In this document: positions 1 to 8,834 of the stretch, one piece after another
Numbering within the stretch: position 1 is the first letter of the stretch
Layout: the number at the start of each line of letters is the position of its first letter
DNA from: Pelagibacteraceae bacterium AG-439-F23
Lineage (GTDB): Bacteria; Pseudomonadota; Alphaproteobacteria; Pelagibacterales; Pelagibacteraceae
Direction of reading: 5' to 3'
Length of the DNA stretch: 48,936 nucleotides
Assembly (NCBI GenBank): GCA_003212415.1
Contig: QCPT01000010.1
Coordinates: 1-48,936 of the forward strand
Notes under the pieces: generated by a model
The model's database searches: none
Told to the model about the DNA's origin: nothing
Seen by the model: only the letters and a program-made list of their open reading frames with translations
Made by a program: the position numbers and the translations under genes

Positions 1-1170
1 ACAGGTAAACTTATCACCGATTGTATTAATGAAGTTGCAAATGATGCCCCAATGCATTTTCAGTGGTATGGAGAATTAATTGATAAAGTATTTGGAAAAA
101 TTGGTCCAACAGAACCATCCATTACTAGTTTAATTGTTAAAGAACCAATAGGAGTTGTTGCTGGAATTGTTCCTTGGAACTTTCCTTTAATGATGGCGGT
201 ATGGAAAATGGCACCAGCTCTTGCAGCTGGTTGTTCAGTAATAATTAAGCCAGCAGAAGATACACCTCTTACAGCGATTAGAGTTGCTCAAATTGGAAAA
301 GATGCAGGAATACCAGATGGAGTTTTAAATGTACTTCCAGGTTATGGCGATGTTGGTGAGGCTTTAGGTCGACACAAGGATGTTGATGCAGTTTCTTTTA
401 CAGGCTCAACAGAAGTAGGTGGTTATTTTTTAAAATACTCAAGTGAAAGCAATTTAAAACCTGTCGCATTAGAGATGGGAGGAAAAAGTCCATTTATAGT
501 TTTAGAGGATGCTAAAATTAATGATGATTTAATTGATAACGCTATTAATTCTGCATTTTGGAATGGTGGACAGAACTGTTCAGCAAATATGAGACAGATA
601 GTTCATAAAAAAGTTAAAGATGAATTTTTAGACAAAGTTATTAAAAAAGTTAAAAAATTAAAAGTAGGAGATCCATTAGATTTAAAATCAAATATGGGAT
701 CTATGATTTCAAAAGGACATTTACAAACTGTTGATGGATTTATCCAAAAAGGAATAGATGAGGGAGCAAAACTTTTATCTGGAGGAGTTTCAAATAATAA
801 GCAAAAAGGTTTTTATGCAAAGCCAACTTTATTTGACGGATTAAAAGAAAATATGACCATAGCTCAAGAAGAAATATTTGGACCAGTACTCGGTGTTTTA
901 ACAGTTAAAAATGATGAAGAAGCTTTGAAAGTTGCTAGTAATTCTAAATACGGATTACATGCTAGTGTATTTACTCAAGACATAAACAGAGCATTTCATC
1001 TAGCTAAAAGCTTGCCTTGTGGAACTGTATCAGTAAACACTTTTTCTGAAGGAGATATTAAAACTCCATTTGGAGGTTATAAGCAATCAGGCTCACTAAG
1101 TAGAGATCAAGGTACTGAGGCTCTAAATTCGTTTCTTCAAACAAAAACAATCTGGATAAGTCACAATTAA
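1..1170 (+). CDS. Aldehyde dehydrogenase (NAD(P)+), 5'-truncated by the window edge
   Basis: The reading frame is open from base 1, so the N-terminus lies outside the window; an internal ATG at 52 is not the true start. The visible 389 codons cover the cofactor and catalytic domains of the ALDH superfamily: PWNFP in the Rossmann part, FTGST, the general-base glutamate in LEMGGKSP, the catalytic cysteine in NGGQNCSA, EEIFGPV, and the C-terminal PFGGYKQSG. It oxidises an aldehyde to the acid in the cytoplasm; the substrate cannot be read from sequence. It ends three bases before the epoxide-hydrolase-like ATG, so the first three genes look like one operon. A role oxidising an aldehyde made by its neighbours is inference. 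Confidence 0.9.
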   Translation, partial: TGKLITDCINEVANDAPMHFQWYGELIDKVFGKIGPTEPSITSLIVKEPIGVVAGIVPWNFPLMMAVWKMAPALAAGCSVIIKPAEDTPLTAIRVAQIGKDAGIPDGVLNVLPGYGDVGEALGRHKDVDAVSFTGSTEVGGYFLKYSSESNLKPVALEMGGKSPFIVLEDAKINDDLIDNAINSAFWNGGQNCSANMRQIVHKKVKDEFLDKVIKKVKKLKVGDPLDLKSNMGSMISKGHLQTVDGFIQKGIDEGAKLLSGGVSNNKQKGFYAKPTLFDGLKENMTIAQEEIFGPVLGVLTVKNDEEALKVASNSKYGLHASVFTQDINRAFHLAKSLPCGTVSVNTFSEGDIKTPFGGYKQSGSLSRDQGTEALNSFLQTKTIWISHN

Positions 1171-1173
1171 TTG

Positions 1174-2328
1174 ATGATCAGGCAATACAAAATAAGTGTG
1201 TCTAAAAACACACTTAATAACATCTATAAAAAAGTAAGAAACTATCCATGGAACATGATTCAAAATGTAAATGGATGGGAATATGGAACTAATTATAATT
1301 TTCTAAAAAAAATATCTCAATATTGGGTTTCAAAATATGATTGGAAAAAGTTTGAAAACAAAATTAATTCTTTTAAAAACTATAAGACCAATGTCGATGG
1401 TATAAATCTACATTTTATAAAAGAAAAAAGTAAAAATCCTAAATCCAGGCCGCTATTACTTTTACACGGATGGCCAGGAAGTGTAATTGAATTTTTAGAT
1501 ATTATACCAAAACTTGCACACCCAGAAAAATTTGGAGGAAAAATTGAAGATGGGTTTGATGTAATTGTTCCGTCATTACCAGGATTTGGTTTTTCAACAC
1601 CAATTAAAAAAGCTTTGGGTCCTAGAAAGATTGGCAAAATACTAAATAAATTTATGGTCAAAAATCTAGGCTATAAAAATTATGTCGTACAAGGTGGAGA
1701 TTGGGGAGCAACTATCGCAGGCTGGATCGGACTTGATAGTGCAAAATATTGTAAAGGAATTCATATTAATTGCTTACCACTTAGACATCCTAGGGGACCA
1801 AAAAATATTAAAGAAAAAAAATGGGAAAAAAAATTTAATTTTGATCAAATAACACAGGAAGGATATAGAACTCAACAAGCTACAAAACCTCAAACTTTAT
1901 CTTATGCAATGATAGACAGCCCCGTAGGAACAGCTGCATGGATTTTGGAAAAATTTCATGGTTGGTCAGATCTGAAAACAGGTAAGATGGAAAAAACGTT
2001 TTCAAAAGATGAATTAATATCAAATATAATGATTTATATAATAACTAAAAGTTTTAACACTGCTACCTGGATATATTTTGGAAGGAGGAAAGAAGGTGGT
2101 AGATCCTTTCCTCAAAATTTTAAGAAAATTAAAGTACCAACAGCAATAGCGGTATTTCCAAAGGAAATGCTTGAATGGCCTCCAAAATCATACGTGAACA
2201 GAATTTTTAATATAAAAAGATGGAAAAAATTTTCTAAAGGTGGTCATTTTGCAGCTTTAGAGGTTCCAAATTTATTAATAAATGATATTAAAAATTTTTT
2301 TAATAAGGATATAAAAATATTCAAATAA
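1174..2328 (+). CDS. Epoxide hydrolase-like alpha/beta hydrolase with EHN domain
   Basis: This 384-residue protein has the layout of microsomal/juvenile-hormone-type epoxide hydrolases. An N-terminal EHN-like region (about 1-110) precedes an alpha/beta-hydrolase core. The oxyanion motif HGWPGS is near residue 99, the nucleophile motif QGGDWGA has its Asp near 176, and the acid/base His lies in KGGHFAALE near 360. The family opens epoxides to diols through an Asp-ester intermediate. No signal peptide or membrane anchor is seen. A TTG at 1171 precedes the ATG at 1174; I prefer the ATG. It sits between an aldehyde dehydrogenase and an Ldh_2 dehydrogenase, a plausible epoxide-to-diol-to-acid order, but the real substrate is unknown. 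Confidence 0.82.
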   Translation: MIRQYKISVSKNTLNNIYKKVRNYPWNMIQNVNGWEYGTNYNFLKKISQYWVSKYDWKKFENKINSFKNYKTNVDGINLHFIKEKSKNPKSRPLLLLHGWPGSVIEFLDIIPKLAHPEKFGGKIEDGFDVIVPSLPGFGFSTPIKKALGPRKIGKILNKFMVKNLGYKNYVVQGGDWGATIAGWIGLDSAKYCKGIHINCLPLRHPRGPKNIKEKKWEKKFNFDQITQEGYRTQQATKPQTLSYAMIDSPVGTAAWILEKFHGWSDLKTGKMEKTFSKDELISNIMIYIITKSFNTATWIYFGRRKEGGRSFPQNFKKIKVPTAIAVFPKEMLEWPPKSYVNRIFNIKRWKKFSKGGHFAALEVPNLLINDIKNFFNKDIKIFK

Positions 2329-3333
2329 GTGAAAACACTTCTACTAAAAAAACAAATCATTAAGATTTTTCAAAAATATGGTTTAAGCAAAGATCATGCT
2401 TTAATCTCAACAAATGCATTAATCAATGCTGAATTAGTTGGTGCATATGGACATGGTTTATCAAGACTTAAAATGTATTGTGATCGAATTTTAAAAAAAG
2501 TAATTAATCCAAACCCTAAAATTAAAATTAAAAAAATTTCTCAATCTATTTCTCATATTGATGCAAATAATAGTATTGGTTTTGTTGCGGCCGATTTAGG
2601 AATTAAAACTGCAATAAAGCATGCACAAAAAACTGGTATAGGAATGGTAGCAATTAAAAACAGTGGTCACTATGGTTTATCTGGTTATTACGCAGAACAA
2701 GCAGTTAAGAAAAATTTAATTACAATGATTTACACAAATGCTCCACCTGCAGTTGCTCCTCATGGTGCATTAAAATCTTTATTTGGAACAAATCCAATTT
2801 GTTTTGGATCGCCTACTGGTTCTAAAATTCCATTTATTTTAGATACTTCAATCTCCGTAATAAATAGAGGAAAGATTAGAGTAGCTGCAAGAAACAATCA
2901 ATCAATTCCTTTGGGTGTTGCTTTAGATAAATTTGGCAAACCTACAACTGATGCAAAAAAAGCATTAGCTGGTGTTCAATTACCAATTGCAGGTTTTAGA
3001 GGTTCGGGACTTGCTTGGATGGTAGATATATTAAGTGGAGTTCTAACTGGAGGAAATCATGCAGGTAGAGTTAAAGATCCATTTGATGATTTTTCAGGCC
3101 CACAAAATATTGGGCATTTGTTTATTACCTTTAAATCAAACTTGTTTCAAAAAAATTATAACAAAAGAATAAAAGATAATATTAAAATAATTAAGAAACT
3201 TCCTAAAATTAAAGGTGTTAAAGAAATATTATACCCTGGTCAAAATAAGTTTAATCGTTACAAAAAAAATTATAAAAAAGAAATTCAAATACCTGAAAAT
3301 ATAAAAAAAGATATAGATATATTGATATCTTAA
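2329..3333 (+). CDS. Malate/L-lactate/sulfolactate dehydrogenase family (Ldh_2) oxidoreductase
   Basis: This 334-residue protein is a member of the Ldh_2 NAD(P)-dependent 2-hydroxyacid dehydrogenases (relatives: AllD, YlbC, ComC). Visible family motifs are AELVGAYGHGLSRL near 30-45, NSGHYGLSGYYAEQA with the catalytic His near 109, NAPPAVAPHG, and GTNPICFGSP. The start is GTG directly after the preceding TAA with no spacer, which suggests translational coupling. Family members act on malate, lactate, ureidoglycolate, 2,3-diketogulonate or sulfolactate, and sequence alone does not choose among them. Other sulfonate-type enzymes in the window (5682, 25838) make sulfolactate worth testing. Confidence 0.85.
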   Translation: MKTLLLKKQIIKIFQKYGLSKDHALISTNALINAELVGAYGHGLSRLKMYCDRILKKVINPNPKIKIKKISQSISHIDANNSIGFVAADLGIKTAIKHAQKTGIGMVAIKNSGHYGLSGYYAEQAVKKNLITMIYTNAPPAVAPHGALKSLFGTNPICFGSPTGSKIPFILDTSISVINRGKIRVAARNNQSIPLGVALDKFGKPTTDAKKALAGVQLPIAGFRGSGLAWMVDILSGVLTGGNHAGRVKDPFDDFSGPQNIGHLFITFKSNLFQKNYNKRIKDNIKIIKKLPKIKGVKEILYPGQNKFNRYKKNYKKEIQIPENIKKDIDILIS

Positions 3334-3356
3334 TTTTAATTTTTTTATTAATTTAA

Positions 3357-3626
3357 TTAGGTAGAAACATAAAATAAAACTGCCACTAATGAAAAGAATA
3401 TTCCATATACAATTCTATTTTCAAATCTTTTTTTAACTTCTTTTTCTCTAAGTTTTTCTTGTAATTTATTTATACAAGTTTTTGATTTTTTTTGACTTAA
3501 TGTGTTGCCGTATACTTTGTTAAGATTTAAATTTGAAATTTGTGGATCAGATCTTGTTTTATCTGATCCACTAGGGTCTAATTTTGGTTTTTTTATATTT
3601 TCTTTAATTAATAATTCTGTGCTCAT
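3357..3626 (-). CDS. Small tail-anchored hypothetical protein
   Basis: I do not recognise this 89-residue protein. It has a polar, lysine-rich region (about 1-65) with a charged, probably helical stretch around 50-68, followed by one hydrophobic segment (about 71-87) that reaches the C-terminus. That gives a tail-anchored topology. There is no cleavable signal peptide. It stands alone between the convergent Ldh_2 gene and the co-directional BASS transporter, with a 119-base AT-rich gap on the transporter side. Coding status is likely but not certain, because the evidence is only an open frame with a coherent tail-anchor layout. Confidence 0.5.
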   Translation of the reverse strand: MSTELLIKENIKKPKLDPSGSDKTRSDPQISNLNLNKVYGNTLSQKKSKTCINKLQEKLREKEVKKRFENRIVYGIFFSLVAVLFYVST

Positions 3627-3745
3627 TTATAATTTTTATAAACAATATTAAGCCAGATTTTTTTATTATTCTCAATTCATTTGTTAACCAAAATAGGTTT
3701 TCTATTAAAATTAAGTGTTCATATTGGGTCTGAAATTTAAAAATG

Positions 3746-4597
3746 CTAATTTGAATTTCTTAAAATATACACAAATATAAAGCCTGTTATGTACATGATA
3801 AGAGCATAAGCACCTGTTGGTATTGCATATATTATATCGCTACCAAATATTTGCGTAGAAACAAATATTGCTAAAGTGCCGTTTTGCAATCCACATTCTA
3901 AAGCAATACATTTTCTTTGTTTAATTCCTGAAGCAAAATTTTTAGCAAGATAATATGCGATTATCATCATTGTTATATTTAAAATCAAAGTAATAAGGCC
4001 TGCTTGCATTATGAAACTTATTATGTTTTCTCTTTCCTCGTAAAATGCAGCTATGAAAAAAATTATAAAAAATATTATGTTAAGTTTATTAAATATTTCA
4101 ACTTTAGGAGCTATAAAATTATCTGCAAATTTTCTGATAACCATCCCTAAAATAACTGGAATTGTTACGACCAATACCATTTTTAAAGCAATACCTATCA
4201 TTGAGATGTTTGTAGAGATATTTGCTATTCCAAATAAATCAGCAGATGTAAAAATTATAAAAGGAACTGTAATAATACTAATTAAACTAATAACAGCTGT
4301 TAAAGAAATCGATAATGCAACATCTCCATCAGCAAATTTAGTTAATATATTTGTTGTAACTCCTCCTGGTGCAGCTGCAATAATCATAACCCCTATTGCT
4401 ATTTCAGGTGGTGTTCTTAAAATGATAATTAATAAGTAAGCAACTATTGGAAGAATTATTAATTGCGAAATAAAACCAACAAGAAAATCTTTTGGGTTTT
4501 TGAATACTCTAGTAAAATCTTCAATCTTTAAACCTAGACCTAAACCTAGCATTATTAGTGCTAGTATTATAGGTGCTATTTTTGTAACAATTTCCAT
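3746..4597 (-). CDS. Bile acid:sodium symporter (BASS) family transporter
   Basis: This 283-residue, almost entirely hydrophobic protein has about nine to ten membrane segments. The N-terminal pattern LALIMLGLGLGLKIEDF and the later APGGVTTNILTKFADGDVALS and ECGLQNGTLA are typical of BASS proteins; the ECGxQN motif contributes the sodium-binding site in the family. BASS members carry organic anions such as pyruvate, pantoate or 2-oxoacids with Na+; the substrate here is unknown. It is divergent from the phosphate acyltransferase gene across a 112-base AT-rich gap that must hold both promoters. An organic-acid uptake role would suit the neighbouring catabolic genes. Confidence 0.88.
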   Translation of the reverse strand: MEIVTKIAPIILALIMLGLGLGLKIEDFTRVFKNPKDFLVGFISQLIILPIVAYLLIIILRTPPEIAIGVMIIAAAPGGVTTNILTKFADGDVALSISLTAVISLISIITVPFIIFTSADLFGIANISTNISMIGIALKMVLVVTIPVILGMVIRKFADNFIAPKVEIFNKLNIIFFIIFFIAAFYEERENIISFIMQAGLITLILNITMMIIAYYLAKNFASGIKQRKCIALECGLQNGTLAIFVSTQIFGSDIIYAIPTGAYALIMYITGFIFVYILRNSN

Positions 4598-4709
4598 TTA
4601 TATATCCGCAAATAATTAATTTAAATTAAACTATTTTATAAAATTATCACTAAAAATAAGTTGCAATTTTCAATTATTGTAAATAATAAATCTAATAAAA
4701 AAAATTCTA

Positions 4710-5621
4710 ATGCTTTCAGATAAATCAACAGTTTGTCCAATAAGTCTTCTTGATATAGCTCATCAAAAAAAAGGTGTAAAAGCAGCAATCGTCAATGCTG
4801 GAAAAACGCTACCAATGCTGTCTGTTATGGATGCTGTTAAAGAAAATTTAATATTGCCAGTATTTATTGGAGATGAAAATGAAATAAAAAAATGTGCTGA
4901 GGAACTTAAATTTGATTTATCAAATTTTGAAATTATTAACGAACCAGTAGAAAATGATACTGCTAAAGTTGCTTCTAAATTAGCTTCAGATGGCAAGGTT
5001 AGTATAATTGTTAAAGGACACATTCATACGGATGTTTTGATGAAAGAAGTTTTTAAAAGAGAATATAACTTAATTGGAAAAACTAGACTCAGCCATATTT
5101 GGCACATGACTTTAGAAAAAGATGATAAACCATTAATAATTACTGATGGAGCTTTAAACGTTAACCCAAATGTAAAAACAAAAATGCATATACTAAGAAA
5201 TGCTGTAGATTTCTGTCATCGAATAAATATACCAAGACCAAAAATTGCAGTATTATCAGCAACCGAAGAGGTTTTGGACAGCATGCAAAGTTCAATTGAT
5301 GCTAAAGAAATTACAGAACTTGCAAAAAAAGAGTCCTTTAATGCTGATATTTTTGGACCTTTAGCATTTGATAATAGTATTTCTAAAAAATCAGCCGGTA
5401 TTAAGGGAATAAAAAATGAAGTAGCGGGTGATGCCGATGTTATTTTGGTACCAAATGTAGAAACAGGAAATGCACTGGTTAAAATGATGATATATTTTAT
5501 GGGTGCTTGTGCTGCTGGCGTGGTTGTTGGTGGTAAAGTTCCTGTAGTAATAACTAGCAGATCTGATGATGCTACGGCAAGATTGGCTTCAATTGCAGCT
5601 TCTGTGGTGGCTTTAGATTAA
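4710..5621 (+). CDS. Phosphate acetyl/butyryltransferase family protein (Pta/Ptb)
   Basis: This 303-residue protein is of the PTA_PTB family, which exchanges acyl groups between CoA and phosphate. It shows VIVKGHIHTDVLMKEVF near 100, RLSHIWHM near 130, ITDGALNVNP near 148, and the C-terminal glycine-rich VVVGGKVPVVITSRSDD. The length matches stand-alone Ptb-like enzymes, not the long E. coli Pta. No acetate-kinase gene is adjacent. In sulfonate catabolism the same enzyme type converts the acetyl phosphate released by Xsc to acetyl-CoA, and an Xsc-like gene lies 20 kb away in this window. No clear Shine-Dalgarno is seen. A TTGCAA/TAATAA pair with 17-base spacing at 4661-4689 could be its promoter. 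Confidence 0.85.
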   Translation: MLSDKSTVCPISLLDIAHQKKGVKAAIVNAGKTLPMLSVMDAVKENLILPVFIGDENEIKKCAEELKFDLSNFEIINEPVENDTAKVASKLASDGKVSIIVKGHIHTDVLMKEVFKREYNLIGKTRLSHIWHMTLEKDDKPLIITDGALNVNPNVKTKMHILRNAVDFCHRINIPRPKIAVLSATEEVLDSMQSSIDAKEITELAKKESFNADIFGPLAFDNSISKKSAGIKGIKNEVAGDADVILVPNVETGNALVKMMIYFMGACAAGVVVGGKVPVVITSRSDDATARLASIAASVVALD

Positions 5622-5681
5622 TTCAAAGTTGAAAACTATATATTTATCATTTAAACAATCTTACAAAATAAAAAGGAAATA

Positions 5682-6968
5682 ATGCCAATTCAATATTTAA
5701 AAAAATCTCCAAAAACTTCATCAACAGATGATACTAAAACAAGAGAAATTGTTGAAAATATACTTAAAGATATTGAAAAAACAAAAGAAGAAGGTTGTAA
5801 AGAGCTAGGAAAAAAATTTGATAAGTACGATGGTGAGATCGTAGTTTCAAAAGAAAAAATTGAAGAAATAAAAAAAAATTTAGATCAAAAAACAAAAGAT
5901 GATATTCAATTTTCACATGAGAGAGTTAGAAAATTTGCAGAAGCTCAATTAAAAAATTACGGACAGGACTTTGAAGTTGAATTATCTGAAGGATTGTACG
6001 CTGGACAAAAGTTGATACCTGTTAATACCGCAGGATGCTATGTGCCTGCCGGAAGATATGCTCATATTGCTTCTGCTGTAATGAGTGTAACTACAGCTAA
6101 AGTTGCAGGTGTAAAAAATATAATTGTATGTAGCTCGCCCAAACCTAATACAGGGGTACATCCATCTATTGCTTATACTGCAGATCTATGTGGTGCTGAT
6201 GTAATAATGAATTTAGGTGGAGTACAAGCAATTGCTGCTATGACTAATGGATTATTTGGAAATGCCCCGGCAGACATTTTGGTAGGTCCAGGAAATCAAT
6301 TTGTTGCTGAAGCAAAAAGAATTTTATTTGGAAAAGTTGGAATAGATTTATTTGCAGGACCAACTGAGATCGCTGTTATTGCTGATGAGACTGCTGACTC
6401 AGAAATGGTTGCTTTTGATTTAGTAGGTCAAGCTGAGCATGGTTATAATTCTCCAGCTTGGCTATTTACAACAAGTAAAAAATTAGCTGAAGAAGTTATA
6501 AAAAGAGTTCCAGAATTAATTGCAGATTTGCCAGATCTTCCAAGAGAAAATGCTGGAGCTGCTTGGAGAGATTATGGCGAAGTAATTCTTTGTGATAATG
6601 ATGAAGAAATGGCAACTATAAGCGATGAATATGCTCCTGAACATTTAGAAGTTCAAACAAAAAACTTAAAATGGTTTCATGACAGACTTAAAAATTATGG
6701 ATCTTTATTTATTGGAGAAGAAACAACAGTTGCCTATGGTGACAAATGTTCAGGTACTAACCATATTTTACCAACTAAAGGAGCCGCTAGATACACAGGC
6801 GGATTGTTTGTTGGTAAATTTATTAAGACATTAAGTTTTCAAAGAATGACTAAAGCGTCAACTAAAGAAGTTGGAGCTGCTGCTGCTAGAATTTCCAGAT
6901 ATGAAGGAATGGAAGCACACGCAAGGACCGGTGATGTAAGATTGAGAAAATACGGTTTTTCAAATTAA
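5682..6968 (+). CDS. Histidinol dehydrogenase (HisD) family enzyme, sulfopropanediol dehydrogenase (HpsN)-like
   Basis: This 428-residue protein is of the zinc-dependent HisD family. The four expected metal-site residues are present: Q250 and H253 in GQAEHGYNSP, D354 in GDKCSGTNH and H413 in EAHARTGD. The catalytic pair EH at 320-321 lies in EYAPEHL, and VGPGNQFVAEAKR is the NAD-binding signature. No his biosynthesis genes are nearby. From memory, the overall pattern (GCYVPAGRYAHIASA, WRDYGEV, EGMEAHAR) is closer to the HpsN branch, which oxidises 3-sulfopropanediol to sulfolactate, than to biosynthetic HisD. That is a family-level inference. An AAAAGGAAATA ribosome site precedes the ATG. Its last bases overlap the convergent exporter gene. 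Confidence 0.8.
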   Translation: MPIQYLKKSPKTSSTDDTKTREIVENILKDIEKTKEEGCKELGKKFDKYDGEIVVSKEKIEEIKKNLDQKTKDDIQFSHERVRKFAEAQLKNYGQDFEVELSEGLYAGQKLIPVNTAGCYVPAGRYAHIASAVMSVTTAKVAGVKNIIVCSSPKPNTGVHPSIAYTADLCGADVIMNLGGVQAIAAMTNGLFGNAPADILVGPGNQFVAEAKRILFGKVGIDLFAGPTEIAVIADETADSEMVAFDLVGQAEHGYNSPAWLFTTSKKLAEEVIKRVPELIADLPDLPRENAGAAWRDYGEVILCDNDEEMATISDEYAPEHLEVQTKNLKWFHDRLKNYGSLFIGEETTVAYGDKCSGTNHILPTKGAARYTGGLFVGKFIKTLSFQRMTKASTKEVGAAAARISRYEGMEAHARTGDVRLRKYGFSN

Positions 6969-7574
6969 ATCTACAATATCCAAAAATACATAGCTAGATA
7001 AAACAGTCATAAATATAATAATAAAAAAATTTATACCTTTCCAAATATTTGAGTTAATTAAATAATTTGAAAAAAATTTTGCTAAATATCCTAAAGAAAA
7101 AAAAAATAAAAATGATGCAATCGAAGCTCCTATTCCAAAAAAATATTTATTAGTAATTAAAAAATTTTTTGAAAAATTTCCTAAAAAAAATACTGTGTCA
7201 GAATAAACATGTGGATTTAAATATGTAAAACCAAGAGTTTTAACAATTATATTTTTTAGTGATAGTATATTGTTACCAAAATTAATATCAGATCTATTAT
7301 ATAGCGATCTTATTTTGTTATAAATAAAATAAATCAAGAAAATTAAAAGTAAAATATTAAAAATTAACTGAACATTTTCAGTGAAGTAAAATTTAAAATA
7401 CTCAAATAAAAATATTCCTAGAAAAATTAGAATTAAATCTGAAATAGAACAAATTAAACAAACTAAAAAAACATATTGTTTTTTTAACCCTTGCTCTATC
7501 ACAAAAATATTTTGTGCACCAATAGCTAAAATTAAACTTAGACCTGTAAAAAAACCAAGTGTTAAAAAACTCAT
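6960..7574 (-). CDS. LysE/ArgO-type amino acid exporter
   Basis: This 204-residue membrane protein has about six hydrophobic helices. The N-terminal GLSLILAIGAQNIFVIEQGLKK and the later YLNPHVYSDTVFFLG are the signatures of the LysE/ArgO branch, which exports basic amino acids, usually lysine or arginine. It would act in the inner membrane. The start overlaps the MFS stop by four bases, so the two are translationally coupled. It is the last gene of the minus-strand run that begins with the betaine-binding protein. Its 3' end overlaps the HisD-family gene tail-to-tail by nine bases, and no terminator is visible there. Confidence 0.86.
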   Translation of the reverse strand: MSFLTLGFFTGLSLILAIGAQNIFVIEQGLKKQYVFLVCLICSISDLILIFLGIFLFEYFKFYFTENVQLIFNILLLIFLIYFIYNKIRSLYNRSDINFGNNILSLKNIIVKTLGFTYLNPHVYSDTVFFLGNFSKNFLITNKYFFGIGASIASFLFFFSLGYLAKFFSNYLINSNIWKGINFFIIIFMTVLSSYVFLDIVDLI

Positions 7575-8734
7575 TTTTTACTTAAGATTTCTGCTCTCAC
7601 GGTAGTTAAGATAATTATTATTAGAAAAGGAATGCATATTAAATTCATTGTTTTCCAGTTAGTAAGCACAATTAATGCTCCAGCTGATAAACTACCGGTA
7701 GCATGAATAGAATATACGATAAAATCATTTAATCCTTGAGCTTTGAATTTCTCTTCTTCTTTGTAAGTTAAAACTAATAAACTAGTGCCAGATATAAATA
7801 AAAAATTCCAACCTAAACCTAAAAAAATTAATGCAAACATGTAATTAAAATAAGTTTGTTCAAAAAAGCTTGCTGCTATAGTTATGCTATAAAGAAAAAC
7901 TCCCGCGTACATTATGTTGCTATGACCAAATTTTTTAATTAAATTTCCAGTTATCAAAGATGGTAAAAACATTGCTACTACATGAAGTTGTATAACTAAA
8001 CCTGTTTTACTTAAGCTCATTTTCTCCATTACGTGCATACTCAATGGAGTTGCTGTCATCAAAAATGTCATTATTGCATATCCAAATGCTGAGGCTATAA
8101 GTGCTTGTAAAAATCTAGGTTGAGAAATTAATTCAAAAACACTTCTTCCTGAACTTTTTATATTAGTCTCTAATTTTGATATATTTTCATAAAATAAAAA
8201 GAAAATCGCCGGTATAATAGTTAAAATAGCAAGTGACAAATAAGATCCAACATACAATTGATCGGTAACAACATCTTTTCCATAATTTGCCATGCTTGGC
8301 CCTAAAAACGCTGAAACAATTCCACCTAATAAAATTATTGAAATTGCTCTAGGTACTTTATCTTTTTCAACACTTTCGGCTGCGGCAAAACGATATTGAT
8401 GTGTGAATGACATACCGACCCCAATAAAAAAATTTGCAAAACAAAATAGAATAAAGTTCTGATCCATTATTGAATAAGCTGCCAATATAGAAGCTAAAAA
8501 ATTTCCAATTGATGCTGAAATAAACCCAGCTTTTCTTCCAATTAAACTCATGACTTTTGTTGCAAAGATTGCACCTATTGCTATACCAACTACAGATATC
8601 GACATTGGCAAGGTAGAGAGTGATTTTAAAGGGCTAATTTGAGAACCAATAATTCCACTTAAAAATACAGTTACTGGAGCTGCAGTAAAACTAAAAATTT
8701 GACTTAAAGTCAATATTATTAAATTTTTATTCAT
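7571..8734 (-). CDS. Major facilitator superfamily (MFS) transporter
   Basis: This 387-residue protein has about twelve predicted membrane segments in two halves separated by a short charged loop near residues 185-205 (FYENISKLETNIKSSGRS). The loop after helix 2 (MSLIGRKAGF) fits the MFS signature. The substrate is not recognisable, and sugar, organic-acid and drug carriers all remain possible. The ATG overlaps the stop of a possible 22-codon upstream reading frame and its 3' end overlaps the LysE/ArgO gene, so expression is likely coupled with both. Membership in the betaine-transporter transcript is inferred from strand and spacing. Confidence 0.85.
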   Translation of the reverse strand: MNKNLIILTLSQIFSFTAAPVTVFLSGIIGSQISPLKSLSTLPMSISVVGIAIGAIFATKVMSLIGRKAGFISASIGNFLASILAAYSIMDQNFILFCFANFFIGVGMSFTHQYRFAAAESVEKDKVPRAISIILLGGIVSAFLGPSMANYGKDVVTDQLYVGSYLSLAILTIIPAIFFLFYENISKLETNIKSSGRSVFELISQPRFLQALIASAFGYAIMTFLMTATPLSMHVMEKMSLSKTGLVIQLHVVAMFLPSLITGNLIKKFGHSNIMYAGVFLYSITIAASFFEQTYFNYMFALIFLGLGWNFLFISGTSLLVLTYKEEEKFKAQGLNDFIVYSIHATGSLSAGALIVLTNWKTMNLICIPFLIIIILTTVRAEILSKK

Positions 8735-8802
8735 TAAAATAAATACTTGTCTGACAGATAAAGTATCATTGCAAATGCTATTCCTAATAAAATGTAGTAC
8801 AT
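8734..8802 (-). CDS. Possible 22-residue single-pass membrane peptide
   Basis: An ATG at 8802 opens a 22-codon frame that reads MYYILLGIAFAMILYLSDKY plus two more residues. The TAA overlaps the ATG of the MFS gene (TAATG). Residues 2-16 are strongly hydrophobic and are followed by a polar end, so the product would be one short membrane helix. It fills most of the 100-base gap between ProW and the MFS gene. No strong ribosome site precedes it, so it may be a coupling frame instead of a functional protein, or chance. Confidence 0.35.
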   Translation of the reverse strand: MYYILLGIAFAMILYLSDKYLF

Positions 8803-8834
8803 AAAAAAATTCTTATTTAATTCATTGCAGAGTA

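Noticed and set aside
4053..4439. Plus-strand 128-codon hydrophobic frame
   Set aside because: It is the complement of the BASS transporter gene; hydrophobic antisense frames are expected opposite membrane-protein genes.
5682..6968. Assignment as the histidine-biosynthetic hisD
   Set aside because: The metal and catalytic residues are shared by the whole family, no his genes are nearby, and the sequence pattern looks closer to sulfopropanediol dehydrogenase; I kept the family-level name.
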